Assembly (NCBI RefSeq): GCF_000685035.1
Contig: NZ_BAYB01000018.1
Coordinates: forward strand, 124,001-188,000
DNA from: Paraburkholderia ferrariae NBRC 106233
Lineage (GTDB): Bacteria; Pseudomonadota; Gammaproteobacteria; Burkholderiales; Burkholderiaceae
DNA length: 64,000 nucleotides
Direction: 5' to 3'
The notes beneath the pieces are model-generated. The model made no database searches and had not been told where the DNA came from. It saw nothing but the letters and a program-made list of their open reading frames with translations. Position 1 is the stretch's first letter. The number at the start of each line of letters is the position of its first letter. Position numbers and translations under genes: made by a program. Of this stretch, positions 17,805 through 26,325 are shown piece by piece.

Positions 17805-18306
17805 ACAGCCCGCTCATTCCGCTTATTCCGCTTATTCCGCTCATTCCGCTCATTCCGCTCATTCCGCTCGATCCCGGCAACCCCAGCCACCCGGCAAGCA
17901 GCTTCCCGAGCATGACGACTGCTTTGCCGTGCGCCAGGCCGCCCGCCATCTGTCGCAGCTTTACGAGCGGCACCTTTCGGCCGCCGGGCTTACGCCGACG
18001 CAGTTCAGCATACTCGGCATGCTGGGGCGGGGGCCGAGCCTGACGATGGTCGAACTGGCCCAGGCGCTGGTGATGGAGCGCACGACGCTCGTGCGCGCAC
18101 TGCGGCCGTTGTTGCGCAGCGGACTGGTGGCCGACGCCGCGATCACCCGCCGCCGCCAGTTGACGCTGACGCCGGGCGGCGAGGCGCGTCTTGCCGCGGC
18201 GGGCGTGCATTGGCGGGCGGCGCAGGACGAGTTCGAGCGCCGCTTCGGCCCGCGTCGGGCAGCGTGGCTGCGGCGCGAGCTGTTCCGCGTCACGCGCGCG
18301 GTTTGA
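17797..18306 (+). CDS. MarR-family regulator of the EmrAB pump
   Basis: A 169-residue MarR protein. An unusual head made of a repeated AHS/AYS tripeptide (residues about 5-25, from a 9 bp tandem repeat) precedes the MarR domain (about 45-165) with FAVRQAARHLSQLYERHL, the recognition helix LTMVELAQALVMERTTLVRA and the wing RRRQLTLTPGG. GTG 17791 is the only alternative start. It is paralogous to the MarR protein at 25707. It lies 95 bp before emrA, which carries the same operator, so it probably represses both itself and the pump in response to a lipophilic or aromatic compound. Confidence 0.85.
   Translation: MHRQPAHSAYSAYSAHSAHSAHSARSRQPQPPGKQLPEHDDCFAVRQAARHLSQLYERHLSAAGLTPTQFSILGMLGRGPSLTMVELAQALVMERTTLVRALRPLLRSGLVADAAITRRRQLTLTPGGEARLAAAGVHWRAAQDEFERRFGPRRAAWLRRELFRVTRAV
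17811..17873. repeat. 9 bp tandem repeat, seven units (CGCTCATTC)
   Basis: Units start at 17811 and every 9 bp to 17865: four read CGCTCATTC, two CGCTTATTC, and the last is CGCTCGATC. The repeat encodes the Ala-His/Tyr-Ser tripeptides at the N-terminus of the MarR protein. Loss or gain of units would keep the frame. Confidence 0.85.
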
Positions 18307-18376
18307 GCGGGCCCGGGCATGCAGCGCTATTGTTCCTGAGCGTGAATGGCGCAGCCGCGTTTTTTCTTATCCCAAT

Positions 18377-18392
18377 TCGTGCATATACACAG
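18377..18392 (+). promoter_or_regulatory. MarR operator before emrA
   Basis: TCGTGCATATACACAG matches the 16 bp palindrome CTGTGCATATGCACAG at 13 positions. It ends over the AGGTGA ribosome-binding site (18391-18396) of emrA. The same site occurs at 17789 and 24416, so a MarR protein of this window is the likely ligand. Confidence 0.6.
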
Positions 18393-18401
18393 GTGATCGA
18401 C

Positions 18402-19508
18402 ATGTCGAGTCCTTCCACTCCCGTCTCGGGTCAGGGCGCGCCGGCCGCCGGACGCGCAGAGGCGCGCAGGCTGCCATGGATGGCGCTGGCTGTCGGCGCC
18501 GTCGTGCTGGTGCTCGCCGCAGCGGCCGGCGACTGGCTGCTGGTGCTGCGCTTCGAGCAGACCACCGACGACGCCTACGTGGGCGGCAATGTCACGGTGA
18601 TGGCGCCGCGCGTGAGCGGCTTCGTGGACGAGATCCCCGTGCAGGACAACCAGTATGTGCACGCGAATCAGGTTTTGATCCGCCTCGACGCGCGCGACTA
18701 CGACGCGAAGCTTGCCGAGGCCAACGCCGAAGTGGACAGCGCATGCGCCGCCGTTGCCGAGCTCAAGGCACGCGAGACGCTGCAGGCGGCCGTCATCAAC
18801 CAGAACCAGGCCGAAGTACGCGCCTCGAATGCCGAGCTCACGCGCAGCGCCCAGGACCAGGCGCGCTACCGCGCTCTCGTGAAGGACGACGCCGTGTCGA
18901 ACCAGCTCGCGGAGCGTGCCGATGCCGACTACCTGAAGGCCCAGGCCTCGGTGGCGAGCAGCGGGGCGGCCGTGCAGGCCGCGCAGCGCCAGATGGACGT
19001 GCTGGCCGCGCAGATCAACGACGCCCAGGCTCGCGTGGCCACCGCCGAGGCGAACCAGCGGCTCGCGGCGCTGAACGTCGAATACACGACGATCCGCGCG
19101 CCCGTGGACGGGTATATCGGCAACCGCACGGCGCGCGTGGGCATGCTCGCGAACGCGGGCGCGCCGCTCCTGACCGTGGTGCCGGCTTCCGACCTGTGGG
19201 TGGACGCGAACTTCAAGGAAGACCAGTTGAAGAAGATGCACGCGGGCGATCGCGCCGATGTCGAACTCGACGCGGCGAGCGGCGCGCTGCACGGCTACGT
19301 GGAGAGCCTCGCGCCCGCCACGGGTGCGACCTTTAGCGTGTTGCCGCCCGAAAACGCCACGGGCAACTTCACGAAGATCGTGCAGCGCGTGCCGGTGCGG
19401 ATTCGCCTTGAGGTGCCCAAAGGCATGGAGGGCGTGCTGCGCCCGGGCCTCTCCGCCACCGTGAAGGTGTACCTCGGCGACACCGTGCAGACGGCGTCGG
19501 CGCACTGA
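18402..19508 (+). CDS. emrA: EmrA-like membrane fusion protein (HlyD family)
   Basis: Periplasmic adaptor of a tripartite efflux pump, 368 residues. One membrane helix (about 28-48) is followed by the biotinyl-lipoyl half motifs (TTDDAYVGGNVTVMAPRVSG and FVDEIPVQDNQYVHANQ), an alpha-helical hairpin (about 100-230) and a beta-barrel domain with YTTIRAPVDGYIGNR. This is the EmrA/HlyD_D23 layout. ATG 18402 has AGGTGA at optimal spacing. It is the first gene of an emrA-emrB-outer membrane factor operon, with the MarR gene immediately upstream. Confidence 0.93.
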   Translation: MSSPSTPVSGQGAPAAGRAEARRLPWMALAVGAVVLVLAAAAGDWLLVLRFEQTTDDAYVGGNVTVMAPRVSGFVDEIPVQDNQYVHANQVLIRLDARDYDAKLAEANAEVDSACAAVAELKARETLQAAVINQNQAEVRASNAELTRSAQDQARYRALVKDDAVSNQLAERADADYLKAQASVASSGAAVQAAQRQMDVLAAQINDAQARVATAEANQRLAALNVEYTTIRAPVDGYIGNRTARVGMLANAGAPLLTVVPASDLWVDANFKEDQLKKMHAGDRADVELDAASGALHGYVESLAPATGATFSVLPPENATGNFTKIVQRVPVRIRLEVPKGMEGVLRPGLSATVKVYLGDTVQTASAH

Positions 19509-19522
19509 AAAGGGTGAGCGAC

Positions 19523-21166
19523 ATGAACGCCCCCCACACCGAGGCCACGCTGGAGCGGCCATTCGCGCCGCCCGCCGCGAAGTCTGCGGCGGCCTCCGCG
19601 CCCAGGCCGCTCGAACCGCATCTCCAGCCCATGGCGCAGCGCGCGTTCGCGTTCGCGCTCATGTGCATCGGCTTTTTCATGGCGACGCTCGACATCCAGA
19701 TCGTCGCCTCTTCGCTGCGCGATATCGGCGGCGGTCTTTCCGCGAGCCAGGACGAGCTTTCCTGGGTGCAGACCGCTTACCTGATTGCCGAGATCATCGT
19801 GATCCCCATGTCGGGCTGGCTCTCGAAGGTGTTGTCCACGCGCTGGCTGTTCGTCAGTTCGGCGGTGGGCTTCACGATCACCAGCATGCTGTGCGGCCTC
19901 GCCTGGGACATCAATTCGATGATCCTCTTTCGCGGCCTGCAAGGGGCGCTCGGCGCGGCCATGATCCCCACCGTGTTCACCACCGCCTTCATGCTGTTCC
20001 CCGGCAAGCAGCGGCTCGTTGCGTCCACCACCATCGGCGCGCTTGCTTCGCTCGCGCCGACCATCGGCCCCGTGATCGGCGGGTGGATTACCGATCAGTG
20101 GTCGTGGCATTGGCTCTTCTATCTGAACCTCCTGCCGGGCATAGCCGTGGCCGTGCTGGTGCCGCGCTACGTGCACGTGGACGAGCCGGATCTCTCGCTG
20201 CTCAGGCGCGGCGACTATCGGGGCATTGCGCTGATGTCGGGGTTTCTCGGCTGCCTCGAATACGTGCTCGAAGAAGGGCCGCGCAAGAACTGGTTCGGCG
20301 ACCACGTGATCGTGGCCTGCACGTGGATCTCGGCCATCTGCGGTTTTCTCTTCATCGTTCACGCGATGACCGCGAAAGACCCCATCGTCGATCTGCGCGC
20401 GCTGGCCGTGCGCAACTTCGGCATTGGCAGCCTGCTCTCGTTCGTGACCGGCATCGGTATTTTCGTGTCGGTGTTCCTCACGCCGCTCTTTCTCGCCGAA
20501 GTGCGCGGCTTCAGTTCCCTGCAGATTGGCCTCTCGCTGCTTTCGGTGGGCGTGTTCCAGTTGCTTGCGCTGGGCGTATACGCGTTTTCCACGCGCTATT
20601 TCAGCATGCGCGCGCTGATGGTGTTCGGCCTCGTCATGTTCGGGCTCGGCTGCTACCTGTATGTGCCGCTCACGCACGACTGGGGCTGGCAGCAGTTCCT
20701 GCTGCCGCAGGCGTTGCGCGGCATCGGCCAGCAGTTCGCGGTGCCGCCCATCGTGACGATGTCGCTCGGGTCGCTGCCGCCCTCGCGGCTCAAGTCGGCC
20801 AGCGGCCTCTTCAACCTGATGCGCAACCTGGGCGGCGCGATCGGCATTGCCGTGAGCGCGACCCTGCTCAACGACCGTCTGAACTTCCACTATCTGCGCC
20901 TGAACGAGAGCGTCACGTATGGGCAGCCGCAGGTGGAGTCGCTGCTGGCGGGGCAGACCTCGTACTGGTCGTCGGTGGCGGGCGACGCGCTCGACGCCGG
21001 CGCGGCAGGGCTCGCGCACCTGCATGCGCTCGTGCTGCGCGAGGCCCTCGTGCTCACGTTCTCCGACACGTTTTTCGTTCTTTCCCTGTGCTTCGTGGTT
21101 GCCATTGCGAGCGTGATTTTCTCGAAGCCGATCACGCTGGGCGCGCCGCCGCCCGACGCTCACTGA
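19523..21166 (+). CDS. emrB: EmrB-like DHA2 drug:proton antiporter
   Basis: Inner membrane MFS transporter of the DHA2 (14-helix) family, 547 residues. Visible motifs include FFMATLDIQIVASSLRDIGG at helix 1, a motif C-like stretch LAPTIGPVIGGWITDQWSW and many hydrophobic segments. It should expel lipophilic drugs or aromatic acids through the adaptor and the outer membrane factor. The frame opens with a GTG at 19514, but ATG 19523 follows AAAGGGTGAG at proper spacing. It starts 14 bp after emrA. Confidence 0.93.
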   Translation: MNAPHTEATLERPFAPPAAKSAAASAPRPLEPHLQPMAQRAFAFALMCIGFFMATLDIQIVASSLRDIGGGLSASQDELSWVQTAYLIAEIIVIPMSGWLSKVLSTRWLFVSSAVGFTITSMLCGLAWDINSMILFRGLQGALGAAMIPTVFTTAFMLFPGKQRLVASTTIGALASLAPTIGPVIGGWITDQWSWHWLFYLNLLPGIAVAVLVPRYVHVDEPDLSLLRRGDYRGIALMSGFLGCLEYVLEEGPRKNWFGDHVIVACTWISAICGFLFIVHAMTAKDPIVDLRALAVRNFGIGSLLSFVTGIGIFVSVFLTPLFLAEVRGFSSLQIGLSLLSVGVFQLLALGVYAFSTRYFSMRALMVFGLVMFGLGCYLYVPLTHDWGWQQFLLPQALRGIGQQFAVPPIVTMSLGSLPPSRLKSASGLFNLMRNLGGAIGIAVSATLLNDRLNFHYLRLNESVTYGQPQVESLLAGQTSYWSSVAGDALDAGAAGLAHLHALVLREALVLTFSDTFFVLSLCFVVAIASVIFSKPITLGAPPPDAH

Positions 21167-21181
21167 GCCCCGGAGGTCAAC

Positions 21182-22648
21182 ATGGCATCTTCTTCGAACC
21201 TGTTTGCGCGGCGCGTTGCGCGCACGTTCATGACATCGCTCGCGAGCGCGGTGCTCGCGGCCTGCGCGGTGCAGCCCGCGACGCACGCCGACCTGCCGGC
21301 CGCGGTTCGCGCAACGGCGCCCGAAGCGTGGCGCATCGACATGCCGCAAAGCGCCGTGGATGCGCAAACGTGGTGGGCGCAATTCGGCGACGCGACGCTG
21401 AACCCGTTGCTCGACACGGTGCTGCACGGCAACCTGGACCTTCAGGCCGCCGCGGAACGCGTGAAGCAGGCGCAGTCGATCACCACGCAAAAGCACGCCG
21501 TGCTGCTGCCGCAACTGGACTTCACGGCGCAGGGCGCGTACCAGCGCGAGAACGTGCCGCCGCCGCTCGGCTATGCGAAACAGGCCGGCGCGGGCCTCGC
21601 GCTCTCCTGGGCACCCGACGTGTTCGGCGGCGAGCGGCTCGATCTGCTGGCGGCCCAGTCGAACCTCGTGGGGCAGCAGCATGCGCTCGACGCGGTGCGG
21701 CTCGCGCTGGCGGCCGATACGGCTTCGGCCTACGTAGATCTGCGCTGGGCACAGGCGGAATTGAAAATTCTTCAGGATAACGTATCGATCCGGCAGCGTG
21801 CGCTGGCGCTCACGCAGGACCGCCTGAAGTACGGCCTCTCCACCCAGCTCGACGTGACGCGCGCACAGACGCAACTGAGCGAACTCCAGGCACGCATTCC
21901 GCGCGCGCAGGCGAGCATCGAGCATCAGTTGAACCTGATCGCGGTCTATACGGGCCGCACGCCGGAGTCGGTCGCGCAGCTTGCGCTCGCGACACCCGCG
22001 CCGATTCCGGCGGCCCCGGCAAGCGCCCCCCAACTGCTGCCTTCGGAGGCGCTGCTGCGCCGGCCCGACGTGCTGGCGGCCTATGCAACCGTCGAACAGC
22101 GCGCCGCCGAAGTGGGCGTGGCGCGCGCGCAGCGCTACCCGAAGTTTTCGCTGAACCTCACGGACGGCGTGCTGGCCGCCTCGTATCTCGGCTTGCCGAC
22201 GCTGACCGACAACCTCTTCGGCGCGGCGCTCGGCGCGACGAGCCCGATCTTCAACGCGGGCCGCATTAGTGCCGGCATCGACCAGAGCGAGAGCCGCATG
22301 CGCGAATCGCAGCTCGATTTGCAGCAGACCTTGCTGCAGGCGCTGCGCGAAGTGGAGGACAGCCGGACCGATCTCGTGAGCACGGCCGGCGAAACGCAGC
22401 AATTGACGCGCGCCGTGGCGGCGTCTTCGCAAGCGCTCACGCTCGCGAACCAGCTCTACAAGGGCGGCGCCACCGACTTTCTCGACGTGCTCACGGCGCA
22501 GCAGACCTACCTCGCCGATGCGGACCTGCTCAACCAGGCGCAGCGCGAGCACGCGCTCGCGGCGGTGGCGCTGTACCGCTCGTTGGGCGGCGGCTGGAGC
22601 CAGAGCGGCGACGTGATTGCGAAGACCGCCGATGCGCCGCGCGGCTGA
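21182..22648 (+). CDS. NodT-family outer membrane factor lipoprotein
   Basis: TolC-like outer membrane channel of 488 residues. A signal peptide ends in the lipobox VLAAC, so the mature protein is lipid-anchored. Two OEP repeats follow (about 75-255 and 285-465), with AERVKQAQSITTQKHAVLLPQ and the closing LYRSLGGGW typical of the NodT subfamily. CCGGAGG precedes ATG 21182. It completes the tripartite EmrAB-type pump. Confidence 0.92.
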   Translation: MASSSNLFARRVARTFMTSLASAVLAACAVQPATHADLPAAVRATAPEAWRIDMPQSAVDAQTWWAQFGDATLNPLLDTVLHGNLDLQAAAERVKQAQSITTQKHAVLLPQLDFTAQGAYQRENVPPPLGYAKQAGAGLALSWAPDVFGGERLDLLAAQSNLVGQQHALDAVRLALAADTASAYVDLRWAQAELKILQDNVSIRQRALALTQDRLKYGLSTQLDVTRAQTQLSELQARIPRAQASIEHQLNLIAVYTGRTPESVAQLALATPAPIPAAPASAPQLLPSEALLRRPDVLAAYATVEQRAAEVGVARAQRYPKFSLNLTDGVLAASYLGLPTLTDNLFGAALGATSPIFNAGRISAGIDQSESRMRESQLDLQQTLLQALREVEDSRTDLVSTAGETQQLTRAVAASSQALTLANQLYKGGATDFLDVLTAQQTYLADADLLNQAQREHALAAVALYRSLGGGWSQSGDVIAKTADAPRG

Positions 22649-22703
22649 AACCGTGGGAGCCGTGGCGCAACGTCCGCGCGGCGGCCCCGTCAACGGCAAG
22701 ACG

Positions 22704-23636
22704 CTAGGCGCGGGTCTCGTCGAACGCCGCCGCGCGCCACTGCGCGGGCGTCATGCCCACATGGCGCTTGAACATGCGCTGGAAGGCAGCATCGGACTGA
22801 TAACCCACCGCTTCGCCGATGTCGGCCACGGGCTGGCTGCCGTGCGCGAGCATGCGGCCCGCGAGCGTCATGCGGATTTCGGTGAGCACGTCCGCGGCCG
22901 AGCGGCCGAAGGCTTCGTCGAAATGACGCGCGAAGGTGGCGCGCGACATGTGGCAGAGCCCGGCGAGCTCGGGCAGCGTCCAGGCTTGACCGGGCGCCTC
23001 GAACATCGCGTCGATGGCCGGCTGCAGACGCGGGCGCTGGGCCAGCGCGAGCAGCCCGCGCGGCGGCGTTTCGGCGGCGCTCGCATAGCGCAGCGTGAGC
23101 GCGAAGAGCGCGCCCGAAAGATGGTTCACGAGCGATTCGCTGCCTGCCGCCGCTTCGAGCGCCTCGTCGCGCATGAGCGCGATGAGCTGTACGAGCCGCT
23201 CGGGCGGTGCGCCCGGCGACTGCGCGCTGCGCACGACGAGCCGCGCGGGCAGGTTCTCGCGCAACAGGCGCTGCGGGACGGCGGGCAGCAGGAAGCGGCC
23301 GCACAGGAGATCGGCGCTGGCGCCCACGCCCTGATTCGTTTCCACGGTCAGGCCGTTTTGCGTCTGCCGCTGCGCAGCGGCAGCCCGCTCGCCGCTGCCG
23401 TCGTGCAGCGTGTGCGCCCCGCCGGCGGGGAAGAGGGCAATGTCGCCGGCATGCATCGCGACGGGGGCGCCGTGGGCATCCTCGAGCACGGCCTCGCCGC
23501 TCAGCAGGATGTGATACGAGATCTCGCGCGCCTGCGCAGGCGGCTGTTCGATGCGCCAGGGCGCGCCGAAGTGGCAGCGCACGTCCAGACGCCCGGTGAT
23601 GGGCATGAGCGCAAGCAGGCGGCTGAGCAGGTCCAT
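22704..23636 (-). CDS. AraC-family regulator with cupin sensor
   Basis: A 310-residue regulator with an N-terminal cupin_6 domain (1-180, HILLSGEAVLEDA, GDIALFPAGGAHTLHD) and two C-terminal HTH motifs (LPELAGLCHMSRATFARHFD and VADIGEAVGYQSDAAFQRMF). The frame is open upstream to 23978, but that extension runs through the promoter region and into the divergent gene; MDLLSRLLALMPITG at 23636 is the conserved start. It is divergent from the AhpD-like gene across 148 bp, which is its probable target. Confidence 0.88.
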   Translation of the reverse strand: MDLLSRLLALMPITGRLDVRCHFGAPWRIEQPPAQAREISYHILLSGEAVLEDAHGAPVAMHAGDIALFPAGGAHTLHDGSGERAAAAQRQTQNGLTVETNQGVGASADLLCGRFLLPAVPQRLLRENLPARLVVRSAQSPGAPPERLVQLIALMRDEALEAAAGSESLVNHLSGALFALTLRYASAAETPPRGLLALAQRPRLQPAIDAMFEAPGQAWTLPELAGLCHMSRATFARHFDEAFGRSAADVLTEIRMTLAGRMLAHGSQPVADIGEAVGYQSDAAFQRMFKRHVGMTPAQWRAAAFDETRA

Positions 23637-23784
23637 GGCGGCAGGCCTCGGGGCAAGAAAGTGATGAGACGATCGAGCATGAATTTGCGCAATTCTGGCA
23701 TTAAAAAGGGCGGTCTGCACGACTAGACTGGCATCACGCCATCGACGATGGCGATGCAAACCACCCAACTGCAAGGAGTCGATC

Positions 23785-24321
23785 ATGTCCCGTTTCACCG
23801 CTATCCAGCCCGAAGCCGCCACTGGCGCCGCCGCCGAACTCTTCGCGAAGATCCGCAAGGCCGCCGGCAAAGTGCCGAACCTGTATGCCACGCTCGGCAC
23901 GCACAGCCCCGAAGCCTTGCGCATGGCGCTCGATCTCGACGCCGTGCTTGCCGGCGGCGCGCTCTCGAAGCAGGACATCGAAACGGTGAAGCTCGCGGTG
24001 AGCGAAGTGGCGGGCTGTGATTACTGTGTGGCGGCCCATACGACGATCGGCAAGTTCGCCGGTCTCGCGCCGCAAGCCATGAAGCAGATTCGCGCGGGCG
24101 AGCCCACCGGCGACGCGAAGCGCGATGCCCTGGTGCATTTCGTGCGGGCACTCGTGACCACCTACGGCACCTTACCCGAAAACGAGGTGAACGCGATTCG
24201 CGAAGCCGGCTATACGGAGCGCCAGATCATCGAGATCTCGCTCGCGGTGGCGACGATCACGTTCACGAATCTCGTGAACCGCGTGAACGACACGACGCTG
24301 GATTTCCCGGCCGTGGCGTAA
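23785..24321 (+). CDS. AhpD-like carboxymuconolactone decarboxylase-family protein
   Basis: A 178-residue all-helical protein of the CMD/AhpD family. The redox motif is intact: C78-x2-C81-x3-H85 in GCDYCVAAHT, as in peroxidase-type AhpD proteins. It probably removes peroxides with a thiol donor or acts in a redox relay. An AAGGAG-type site precedes ATG 23785. The divergent AraC gene suggests inducible control, as seen for many AraC/AhpD pairs in Burkholderia. Confidence 0.88.
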   Translation: MSRFTAIQPEAATGAAAELFAKIRKAAGKVPNLYATLGTHSPEALRMALDLDAVLAGGALSKQDIETVKLAVSEVAGCDYCVAAHTTIGKFAGLAPQAMKQIRAGEPTGDAKRDALVHFVRALVTTYGTLPENEVNAIREAGYTERQIIEISLAVATITFTNLVNRVNDTTLDFPAVA

Positions 24322-24409
24322 GCGCTTTTGCCAACCTGCGTGCGTCGGCGCTGCGAAGTCGTGACATAAAACGTGCCACTGTGTACGAAGTTTGCCTCGA
24401 CGAAAGCCT

Positions 24410-24438
24410 TTGATTGTGTGCATATGCATACATAGAAT
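24410..24438 (+). promoter_or_regulatory. Thiolase promoter with MarR operator filling the spacer
   Basis: TTGATT (24410-24415) and TAGAAT (24433-24438) are 17 bp apart. The spacer holds GTGTGCATATGCATAC (24416-24431), 13 of 16 matches to the palindrome seen before marR and emrA. A repressor bound here would block RNA polymerase directly. The MarR gene at 25707 lies just downstream in the same transcription unit. Confidence 0.65.
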
Positions 24439-24478
24439 GAAGCGGCGCACGCAGTCTGTATTTGACGGAGGATCGAAG

Positions 24479-25663
24479 ATGAGCATTCGCGAGATCGTTT
24501 TATGCGAGCCGGTACGCACGGCAATCGGCGGATTCAACGGCGCGCTCAAGGGCGTGCCGGCGACGGCATTGGGCGCGGCGGTCGTGCGCGAAACGCTCGC
24601 GCGCGCGAAGCTCGATCCGGGGACGCTCGGCTCCGTGGTGATGGGCAACGTGATCCAGGCGGGCAACAAGATGAACCCGGCGCGCCAGGCGGAACTGGGC
24701 GGCGGCGTGCCGGTTTCGGTGCCGGCGCTCACGGTGAACCGGGTGTGCGGGTCGGGCGCGCAGGCCGTGGCGAGCGCCGCGCAGGAAGTGCTGCTGGGTC
24801 TTGCCGACGTGGCGCTCGCGGGCGGCATGGAGAACATGGATCGCGCGCCGTATCTTCTCGACGGCGGCCGCTGGGGCTATCGCATGGGCAACGCCGAGAT
24901 TCACGACAGCATGCTGCGCGACGGCCTCGTCGATGCGTTCTCGGGCGAGCATTCGGGCTGGCATACCGAAGACCTCGTTGCGAAGGTGCAGCTCACGCGC
25001 GAAGAGCAGGACCGCTTCGCCGCGCGCTCGCAGCAGCGCTTCACGGCAGCGCAGGCGGCGGGGCGCTTTCGTGAGGAGATCGTCGGCGTGGAAGTGAAGG
25101 GCAAGAAGGGCGCCGAGGTGTTCGACACCGACGAAGCGCCGCGCCCCGATACGACAGCCGAGGGGCTCGCGAAGCTGCGTCCCGCGTTTCGTGCCGATGG
25201 CACGATCACGGCGGGCAATGCGCCGGGTCTGAACAGCGCGGCGTCGGCCATGCTGGTCGCCGATCGCGCGTTCGCCGAAGCGAAGGGCATCGTGCCCATG
25301 GTGCGGCTTGCCGCATGGGGCGTGGCAGCCGTCGAGCCGGGCCTCTTCGGGCTCGGGCCGGTGCCGGCGGTGAAGCTTGCGCTGGAGCACGCGGGCTGGT
25401 CGCTCGCGGACGTCGAGCGCTTCGAGATCAACGAGGCATTCGCGGCCGTGCCGCTCGCGGTCATCAAGCAACTCGGCATTCCCGAGGACATCGTGAACGT
25501 GGAAGGCGGCGCCATCGCGCACGGGCATCCCATCGGCGCGACCGGCGCGATTCTGACCACGCGTCTTGCATGGTCGATGCGGCGCGACGGCATACGCCGC
25601 GGCGTGGTCACACTGTGCATCGGTGGTGGCCAGGGTATCGCGCTGGCGCTCGAGAACGTATGA
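24479..25663 (+). CDS. Acetyl-CoA acetyltransferase (thiolase)
   Basis: A 394-residue thiolase of the AtoB/PhaA family, which condenses or cleaves acetoacetyl-CoA or longer 3-ketoacyl-CoA. The nucleophile is C90 in NRVCGSGAQA; the C-terminal catalytic pair is in IAHGHPIGATGA and VTLCIGGGQG, with EINEAFA also present. GGAGG precedes ATG 24479. It is followed after 43 bp by a MarR gene, so the pair is probably one operon repressed through the upstream palindrome. It could serve degradation of an aromatic or fatty compound that is the MarR ligand. Confidence 0.93.
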   Translation: MSIREIVLCEPVRTAIGGFNGALKGVPATALGAAVVRETLARAKLDPGTLGSVVMGNVIQAGNKMNPARQAELGGGVPVSVPALTVNRVCGSGAQAVASAAQEVLLGLADVALAGGMENMDRAPYLLDGGRWGYRMGNAEIHDSMLRDGLVDAFSGEHSGWHTEDLVAKVQLTREEQDRFAARSQQRFTAAQAAGRFREEIVGVEVKGKKGAEVFDTDEAPRPDTTAEGLAKLRPAFRADGTITAGNAPGLNSAASAMLVADRAFAEAKGIVPMVRLAAWGVAAVEPGLFGLGPVPAVKLALEHAGWSLADVERFEINEAFAAVPLAVIKQLGIPEDIVNVEGGAIAHGHPIGATGAILTTRLAWSMRRDGIRRGVVTLCIGGGQGIALALENV

Positions 25664-25706
25664 TGAAGAGGCGCCGTGTGGCGCGAATCTGAAGAGGTGA
25701 ACGGCA

Positions 25707-26141
25707 ATGACGAAGCGGGTGACTCGCGAGGAATGCAACTGTTTTGCGCTGCGCCAGGCCGCGCGCTTCGTCACGCAGCTCTACGAGCGGTATCTCTCGC
25801 AGGCGGGCGTGACGGCTGCGCAGTTCACGATCCTCTCGCGCCTTGCGCGCCACCCCGACGCAACGGCCGCCGAACTTTCGAACGATCTCGTGATGGACCG
25901 CACCACGCTGGTGCGGGCACTCAAGCCGCTGCAGCGCGACGCGCTCGTGCTCGCGGCGGCGTCCGACTACGATACGCGCGTGCTGGTCTATCGCCTTTCG
26001 GCAAGCGGCCAGCGCCGCTACGAGAAGGCGCATGGGCTGTGGCAGCAGGCCCAGACCGAATTCGAACAGCAGTACCTCAAGCGCGACCGCGCGAAGGCGC
26101 TGCGCGCCGAGCTTTTTGCGCTGACCAAAGCGGCGGCATAG
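25707..26141 (+). CDS. MarR-family regulator (thiolase-linked)
   Basis: A compact 144-residue MarR protein, clearly related to the one at 17797: both share CFA-RQAAR, QLYERYLSQAG, QFTIL and a recognition helix ending MDRTTLVRALKPL. It lacks the repeat-encoded head of its paralogue. ATG 25707 is preceded by GAAGAGGTGA. The gene is downstream of the thiolase in the same direction, so it is likely autoregulated through the 24416 operator. Confidence 0.9.
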   Translation: MTKRVTREECNCFALRQAARFVTQLYERYLSQAGVTAAQFTILSRLARHPDATAAELSNDLVMDRTTLVRALKPLQRDALVLAAASDYDTRVLVYRLSASGQRRYEKAHGLWQQAQTEFEQQYLKRDRAKALRAELFALTKAAA

Positions 26142-26325
26142 GCAGTTGCAATAACGGCTGCTTGAGCGACGCCCCGGACGCTCCCGGCCAGCAACCCGGC
26201 TACCCATCCGCGCGCGCAGCCAGCATTGCGATCTGGCGCGAAAATGGCATCATGACGTTTCCTGGAGTCTGACGCGAGGTAGAGCCGCGGTCGGGCCGAG
26301 TCAGGGCACCCACCGCCGGGTTCTC

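Noticed and set aside
17811..17873. Possible CRISPR-like array
   Set aside because: The units are contiguous 9-mers without spacers and lie in a coding frame.
19295..22699. Minus-strand open frame of 1134 codons
   Set aside because: It is antisense to emrA, emrB and the outer membrane factor gene and has the biased composition of a shadow frame.
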